Part shown: piece by piece, positions 58,795 to 64,000 of the stretch
Layout of the letters: every line of letters starts with the position of its first letter
How positions within the stretch are numbered: position 1 is the first letter of the stretch
Origin: Heterobilharzia americana
Taxonomy: Eukaryota > Platyhelminthes > Trematoda > Strigeidida > Schistosomatidae
Length of the DNA: 64,000 nt
Assembly (NCBI GenBank): GCA_944470555.2
Contig: OX104127.1
Location: forward strand, 139,580,786-139,644,785
Reading direction: 5' to 3'
The notes under the pieces: generated by a model
What the model was told of the DNA's origin: nothing
Seen by the model: the letters and a program-made list of their open reading frames with translations, nothing else
The model's database searches: none
Program-made: the position numbers and the translations under genes

Positions 58795-59660
58795 AAGAAG
58801 GAGGAGGATTTAAGGAGAATAAGCCACTGAGCTTTAATTAATCTTTCCTCTTAATAGTGCTTTCTTTCAATCAATTTTTTTCTGTCTGTCTACTATGAAA
58901 ACATGCAATAATCGTGCTGAAATATAATTTACTGAAGTCTGAAAAGTTTAATTCAACAAACGAAGTTAGAGAATATTCAAGGATGAATCAATGAAAAGTG
59001 GACACATAGCAGCCAGTCTAGGAAACAATGTTAGCATGTCTTCAGAAAAAGAAATATCTTAAGTGAGTGATAAGGAAAAACAGAGTGAAAAAAGTGCTGC
59101 AAAACAAAGGGTTATCTTTTCTACAAAATCATTTTCGCCTTTTTTATCTGATAAATACCAACCTATAAAAAATAGGATTCACATTCACATATTCTTCTTT
59201 AGGAATATAAGAAGAGAAAGAAATCTAAATTAAGAAACATCAGATAAATTCACTTCATCTTTCTGACTTCTCATCGGCTGACTGAGTCTTCTCACACTTT
59301 AATGTTTCGTACTGGAAAATCCCAACATACTTTATGGCAGTGAAACGAAGTGAGCTGACGAGAAACAGTATAGTGTAGTAACTGAATTTTCTTTTCTTCA
59401 TTTTCATCTCCACTGCCCTTTTACTTGATGTACTGATATGAGTTTTGGCAACTCGTACCATTACGTGATAATGCCTGGTCCTATATTTATTTGGATGGAT
59501 GGATGGATGGAGTGTAGTAAAAAAGCTATGGTGAATCAAGTCACATTTACTAGGTCTCCTAAAACGTCAAACTTGAGTATCGTATTCAACCGTTAATTCG
59601 ATAAAATTAAAACAAATACTAAAATCTTTCAATGTATAGAATAAAAAATCACTCCTGAAA
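58795..59660. other. Non-coding stretch with a short TGGA run
   Basis: (TGGA)n at 59492-59512; otherwise nothing recognised. Confidence 0.4.
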
Positions 59661-59669
59661 GTAAAGTGA

Positions 59670-59965
59670 TACATGAGTTGGCTATGTGCCCCAGTGCCCT
59701 GTGGACTACGCCTTGGGGTTTGAAGTGGTAGGTACTGGGCTCGAGCCTCAGTAGGAACAACATCATTCACTAGGGTGCAGGTACGTTAAACTGACTAGTC
59801 TGAAATAGAATGATTTGCGCATCCTGGAATCCACTGCTAGTCACCAAAGTGAATATAACATCATGAATATCAGGCACTATCGAGGTATCTGGATAGGAGT
59901 CCATCTGCCAACAAAGGTTGAGCAATTCAGCTATGTACGGTGATGAGAAAAGTCAAGTATCAAAA
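59670..59965 (+). mobile_element. SMalpha-like SINE with tail
   Basis: Head GTGCCCTGTGGACTACGCCTTGGGG, GTTTGAAGTGG, GGGCTCGAGCCTCAG (box B), GGAACAACATCATTCACTAGGGTGCAGGTACG. The ribozyme block has ACTGACTAGTC, then GCGCATCCTGGAATCCACTGC, and the tail is CATCATGAATATCAGGCACTATCGAGG through GAGTCCATCTGCCAACAAAGG. GAAA has become GATTT, so it is inactive. Confidence 0.8.
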
Positions 59966-60494
59966 CAATTTGTTGAACTACATTGAAAAAATGCATCACT
60001 ATGCGGTAGGTTGAATGAGGAAACAAGGAACTAGACATTCAAATTAAGGAAAGATTGATTGCTGCTTCTTTTCAGTGAGTAAATCTACCTTCAAACTCTT
60101 GATAACTGTGGTCTCAGAAAGTCTTGGATTTACATTCTCCTTTGTACCTTAATTTAAAAGGTTTCAAGTTATCCCTTACCAACTGCATCACGGAAAATAC
60201 TGGTTACACTAGAAAGTTAACTTTTTGACTAATTGTTAACAAATTTAAGATATCATTTGTTTCCTTAGATCTGTGCACGCTTACCATCAATTGATTTTAT
60301 TTCCTTGCATAAAAACATGTTAAATTGTTGTGCACTTGGGTCAACAAATGTAGATAGGCGCTAAATTGCACTAGCCTAACCCTAGCCTATTTATAAACTG
60401 ACTTACAAGAGACAACTCAGAGAGGAAATGTCTTTCCACGAAATATTTTCGTAGGCTATACATTCGTAATAATATTTACTACGAAAATGTCTGT

Positions 60495-60625
60495 CCATCA
60501 GTGACTAGTGGGTTAACCCTGACAAAGAACCGCATACTAGGATGAAACAGCTCTCCAATGCTTCCAGGTTTTCAGTGGTTCAACAACTGATGTCAATTCA
60601 TGATGAATGCCACCCTGAATTATCA
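60495..60625 (+). mobile_element. SINE family C fragment
   Basis: CCCTGACAAAGAACCGCATACTAGGATGAAACAGCTCTCC, then CAATGCTTCCAGGTTTTCAGTGG and CAACTGATGTCAATTC. GGATGAAAC is intact; the core is CTGACAA and the cleavage triplet is CTC. Confidence 0.65.
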
Positions 60626-60949
60626 AAAATTGTTTAAATGACTACAAGAGGCAGGAAAAGGTAATTAATGGGGATTGGGCAGTGATCAATTAAGTGATGG
60701 GACAGATAAGTGGAATAATTATAGCGAAACTAACAACTACAAATGGAAAAAAGCGGATGAAAACAGTATTGTTGCTGTATAAAATAACTAAATAAACAAA
60801 TAAAATTCGGAAAATGTTCTAAGAAAATTATGACCAAGATGAAATTAGAGGTTGAACGTACCTCTTTTAAGCGTAGAGATCAAGGTTGAACTTCTGAAAT
60901 GTCAAGGTTTCTGCCCCGTTTAAATGGAAAGTCCACAATCCCTCCGAAA

Positions 60950-61440
60950 CGTTTGATATGACTATAAATGACTGTGAAGGAAAATTCTGATTTGCTGGAG
61001 TCAGCAGAGTTCATCAGATACTCAAAAATCAAGCTGTTAATTGCTTTTCACCCTTTTCTAGATAGCCATACGGTGTAGTGTTTTGGGAAATTCGTTCAGA
61101 CAGCACACGCCTTGCACGACCTACGTAACTACCTCCACAAGAGCACATCAATAGGTAGATGAAAATGGAAGTGACTTAATGCGGTAGTCTGTCCTTCACA
61201 CATCCTTTAATCAGTTATTGACTGAAGAAAACAAATCGAAGTTGGGCGAAAAAGGTCTTCCTCAGTCCTTTACACGATCGATTGTTGAGTATCTCTGCAA
61301 TTCTATCTCTTTTAAACCCGATATTTGTAGTGTCTTCTTTGAAACTTTGCGGACTAGTTCTTGGGTATTGTTTAGGCCTACTGTTCCTTTCAATGAATCT
61401 TGCATTATATGGAGGTATTCACATGTAAAATTCTGGGTTT
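60950..61440 (-). pseudogene. PLE GIY-YIG fragment, fourth type
   Basis: The complement near 61160-61070 reads CGGSYVGRARRVLSERI, a good GIY-YIG second half (CG-x-Y-x-G-R with the Arg-rich helix). Upstream frames are interrupted by stops and resemble a PLE linker (RDRIAEILNNRS). It probably belongs with the palm fragment at 62556-62750, the two being parted by a SINE insertion. Confidence 0.55.
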
Positions 61441-61449
61441 AAAGGTAAT

Positions 61450-62080
61450 TCTACATGTCTACACAGATTATTGTCAGCAGCTTTTCAAAGGAAATCACAA
61501 GTCATTAGCATAAAGCCTTCTCTGATTTGATCTATAAATTTTGGTCCTGCTACCATTTCCGAAGATGACTGTTCGGAAGAATATTTTTCAGACTCTTTAA
61601 GAGGTTTAGAAATATTAGAAATTTATCTTTTTTACCTCTTTAAGATTTTATAAATACATGCAGTCAACATATCTTGCTCTAGAGTAGTAAATAAATTGAC
61701 AGAAATATATTGAAAAAGCTGTAAGCGTTAGTTCATTCCTTGTGGTGTAGAAATTGAGTTGAAGTTCAAATGAAAACAGATTTTCTCATTGAATGGGATA
61801 ATAGATTTCTTGATATTCCCATCTTTGAGCTTCCATTGAACTATAGATTCAAAAAAAGCAACATTTTCCTAACCGTAAGTGTATTCGTTTCCTTTATTCA
61901 CAGCTTTGTAGTTTTTATAATAAAACACCTAATCATCTCTTTCCAATCACAGAGTACGTTAAGAATATTTATCTCCTCACTAATTGTATCAGGACAGTAA
62001 ATATTCATGATTCTATAACACAAGTAATGGAACAGATTTTGTTTTCTCTTAAGAATTATCCAACTGTAAAAGTTCACGAA
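61450..62080. other. Non-coding stretch, nothing recognised
   Basis: Between the GIY-YIG piece and the family B SINE. It may be decayed PLE sequence. Confidence 0.35.
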
Positions 62081-62084
62081 CTGT

Positions 62085-62480
62085 TAGTTGATTGGAGGCA
62101 ATTGGCAGGAAGCCCTGGACCTAGGTTTCGTGCTTTTTGGCACTCGTCAGTAAGGCGTATCTGCAACCTCGATGGAACTAATGTCCCGCCTGAGATTTAA
62201 ACCCGCATCACCCAGTGTTGTAGTCAGCGACTTTACCACTGAGCCATTCGGGCTGCGATCCACCTCCTGTAGGACTGGCTTACATGTATTGATTGGTCAC
62301 GGGAGTGCAATCAATTTCATGTTGTGTAATCCTGAGTGCAGACCGAATTCTACCAATCATATTTGAAATGTGGCAACCAAGCTAGGAAGCTCAGCATCGC
62401 GGTGCACATTAATAGGTATTAGTTGGTTTGAGGCAATCAGCAGGAAGCCCTGGCCCTAGGTTTCGTGCTATTTCCGCGTG
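62085..62480 (-). mobile_element. SINE family B copy with near-canonical hammerhead
   Basis: Minus strand: CCGAATGGCTCAGTGG head, GGGTTTAAATCTCAGG (box B), TCCATCGAGGTTGCAGATACG, then the ribozyme: CTGACGA (complement 62144-62150), stem II GTGC/GCAC with a CAAAAA loop, GAAAC (complement 62125-62129), a self-complementary CCTAGG stem III, GTC (complement 62118-62120), and stem I GCCTTA against CAGGGC. All invariant bases of the core are present; the main flaw is an A-C mismatch beside the core. A second truncated 3' end lies at 62425-62480. Confidence 0.8.
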
Positions 62481-62555
62481 TTTCTCGGAGATAAATCTTT
62501 TGAATGTTCAATGTTGTTAGTTGTACATTGAAACAGGATATTTTTTTTATTCTAA

Positions 62556-62755
62556 TTACTTCCGAAATGTGAACTTGATTTCCGGTTGATAGTTGTTGAA
62601 AAGATGTAGGATGCCTTCTAAATTATCTAAATTATTAGAAATGATAAAGATATCAAAGTGACCGATCATTTTACTCAAGTGTATCCGTGTGTATGTCCAA
62701 GTTTTGATACAAAAAAGTCTGCTAGCACATGACTTTTGCATCCTTTTGCTTGTAT
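62556..62755 (-). pseudogene. PLE reverse transcriptase palm fragment
   Basis: The frame contains MIGHFDIFIISNNLDNLEGI and LHLFNNYQPEIKFTF, the stretch that follows the YxDD box in PLEs (V-x-x-L-F-N-x-x-x-P-x-I-K-F-T). The YVDD itself is replaced by an unrelated GHFD, so it is inactive. Confidence 0.6.
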
Positions 62756-62782
62756 ATTCCACTACTGAAAGAGAAGTGAACA

Positions 62783-63560
62783 TTGAAAGTGCATCTCAGC
62801 AGCAGTTCTATTAGACATGAAGGTATCCTGGCCAACAATGGACTGGATGGTTGGAAAAAACAGACAGAAGTTCTGCAAAAGGGTTTTCTCTCTCACAAAG
62901 AGCGGACCATTACAGAAGCTTTGCACATCTGCTCATATCCTTCTTCGGTCAACAGAAAAGATGGGTTAGACATCCCACTAATATGGCAAACATTAATGAC
63001 TCGCCTAGGCAGTTATAAATAATATCTGAAGAGAAGGTAGATTGTCTAGTCCTATTACATACACCTTATTGATCTACTATTTTCATCAATTTTACACTAC
63101 TCTCTGAGTCATATACATTCGATGAACCATAACATAATCCATTTTGTTATCACTCATTATTATTATTTATTAAGATATATCTCATCTTCAAATATTCATC
63201 CTTCCAAACTAGTAATCTATTCTTTCTCACCCTTGATGTCTCACAACCCCATTGTACTTTTCATAGACGATCTATCAAATTTCCCTACACTATTTTTGTT
63301 CCACCTTACTCGCACAACGGAAAAACCTCTCTGACCGAGTCGCTTATTTACTCACCTGTATTATATCACTATGTAATTGGATGATTGTAAAGGTCACCAC
63401 TTTCTGTACCAAAACTTGAATATTAACCTGAAAACTTAATGTCAGATTCATACTCTTGAAAAGGATCTTCCTAGCAAGATCGAAACGTTGAGGAATAATA
63501 CAAAATATTTGTTTATTTTGTTATTTGTTCTAACATACTACGCCGGGATTACACAAGTAA
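62783..63560 (+). pseudogene. PLE C-terminus with terminal hammerhead-like repeat, opposed to preceding piece
   Basis: The 79-codon frame 62783-63022 has RTITEALHICSYPSSVNRKD, then GLDIPLIWQTL, the usual PLE end (x-EALxI-x-x-x-x-x-xNRxxG). After it the terminal region (63430-63500) holds CTTAATG-GTC, TTGAAAA in place of CTGANGA, stem GATCTT/AAGATC, GAAAC and GTTGAGG, a hammerhead-like layout. The reverse transcriptase is absent on this strand, and a minus-strand PLE piece sits immediately to the left. Confidence 0.6.
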
Positions 63561-63753
63561 AAATACATCTTATACAATGAGTTCTATCAGACAGCTAAAA
63601 GATGTTCTCATATGTAATCATTTAGAATCAATATATTCGCTTAAATAATATACACAATCACTTTTAATAGCTTCATTTATGTTTTGCATTGTATGTACAA
63701 TTAAAAATCAAAAATTCTACAATGATATAACCCAAAAGTTTATCATATTTTAT

Positions 63754-64000
63754 GAGGGTAGGGAGTAGGGAGGACTAATAGATCCATGCAAGTAAGGGCC
63801 TCGGAACATATTCCATAGTGGCTTCAGAAGCAAATTAAATCACCTGAACCTATAAATGTTGGTAGCAGACGTCCAAGTTCTTCGATCGCCAAACATATCG
63901 TTGAGACAGGTAACAAGATTGATGTGGCTACTTCCTTTACACCTATTTACAAAACATGTTGGGGAGGGATCCTGAAATTTGTTGAAGCCTTAGCTATTAG
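63754..64000 (+). pseudogene. Type-2-related PLE 3' part, cut by window end
   Basis: Closely parallels 35815-36060: GGACTAATAGATCCATGCAAGTA, GTGGCTTCAGAAGCAAATTAAATCACCTGAACC, GGTAGCAGACGTCCAAGTTCTTCGATCG, GTTGAAGCCTTAGCTATTAG. It encodes the region after the GIY-YIG motif; frames are broken. It continues beyond 64000. Confidence 0.7.

Overview
This window is AT-rich animal DNA and almost certainly comes from a blood fluke (Schistosoma or a close relative). The evidence is combined: many dispersed copies of an SMalpha-like short repeat carrying a Pol III-type head and a hammerhead ribozyme motif, several families of Penelope-like retroelements (PLEs) with a GIY-YIG endonuclease, RTE/SR2-like non-LTR remnants, and short exons separated by very long introns. 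No bacterial features, CRISPR arrays, rRNA genes or convincing true tRNA genes were seen. The species cannot be named from this sequence alone.

Host gene: I can assemble one plus-strand split gene from seven short exons (9053-9612, 20169-20232, 28122-28377, 33162-33222, 33893-34016, 49126-49388, 58517-58613). Each is bounded by AG and GT, and all join in one open frame. Together they give about 475 codons of a Ser/Asn-rich then coiled-coil protein that continues beyond the window on at least one side. I do not recognise the protein. Nearly everything else lies in or around its introns (0.7 to 15 kb).

Mobile DNA, left to right: a PLE 3' end with a hammerhead-like core (0.4-1.05 kb); a type-2 PLE fragment (6.4-6.9 kb); SMalpha-like copies (7.1-7.6 kb); a small inverted PLE with target duplication (8.4-9.0 kb); SINE-like copies (9.8, 12.3, 13.1, 15.1 kb); an RTE 3' end (17.05-17.76 kb); an inverted type-2 PLE with target duplication (18.0-19.1 kb); more SINEs (19.4-22.1 kb); a decayed type-1 PLE (23.9-26.0 kb); a perfect GTTA array of about 229 units (27.1-28.0 kb); SINEs (29.3-30.1, 32.6 kb); two PLE pieces (35.35-38.5 kb); SINEs and tRNA-like SINEs (38.7-43.3 kb) with another GIY-YIG fragment at 42.4 kb; non-LTR C-termini (43.5, 46.5, 50.1 kb) and an RTE 5' end (46.8-47.9 kb); a young, nearly intact head-to-head pair of type-1 PLE copies (52.7-57.55 kb); further SINEs; and PLE pieces to the end (61-64 kb).

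The most interesting pattern: three PLE insertions of different age and family are each an inverted pair of terminal repeats enclosed by one 12-15 bp direct duplication. This implies that each fold-back structure entered as a single integration. Three unrelated short repeat families and at least three PLE families also carry hammerhead-like cores, and the short repeats too tend to occur as inverted composites. That suggests PLE machinery moves the ribozyme-bearing short elements. All of this was read by eye; no alignments, folding or database searches were run.
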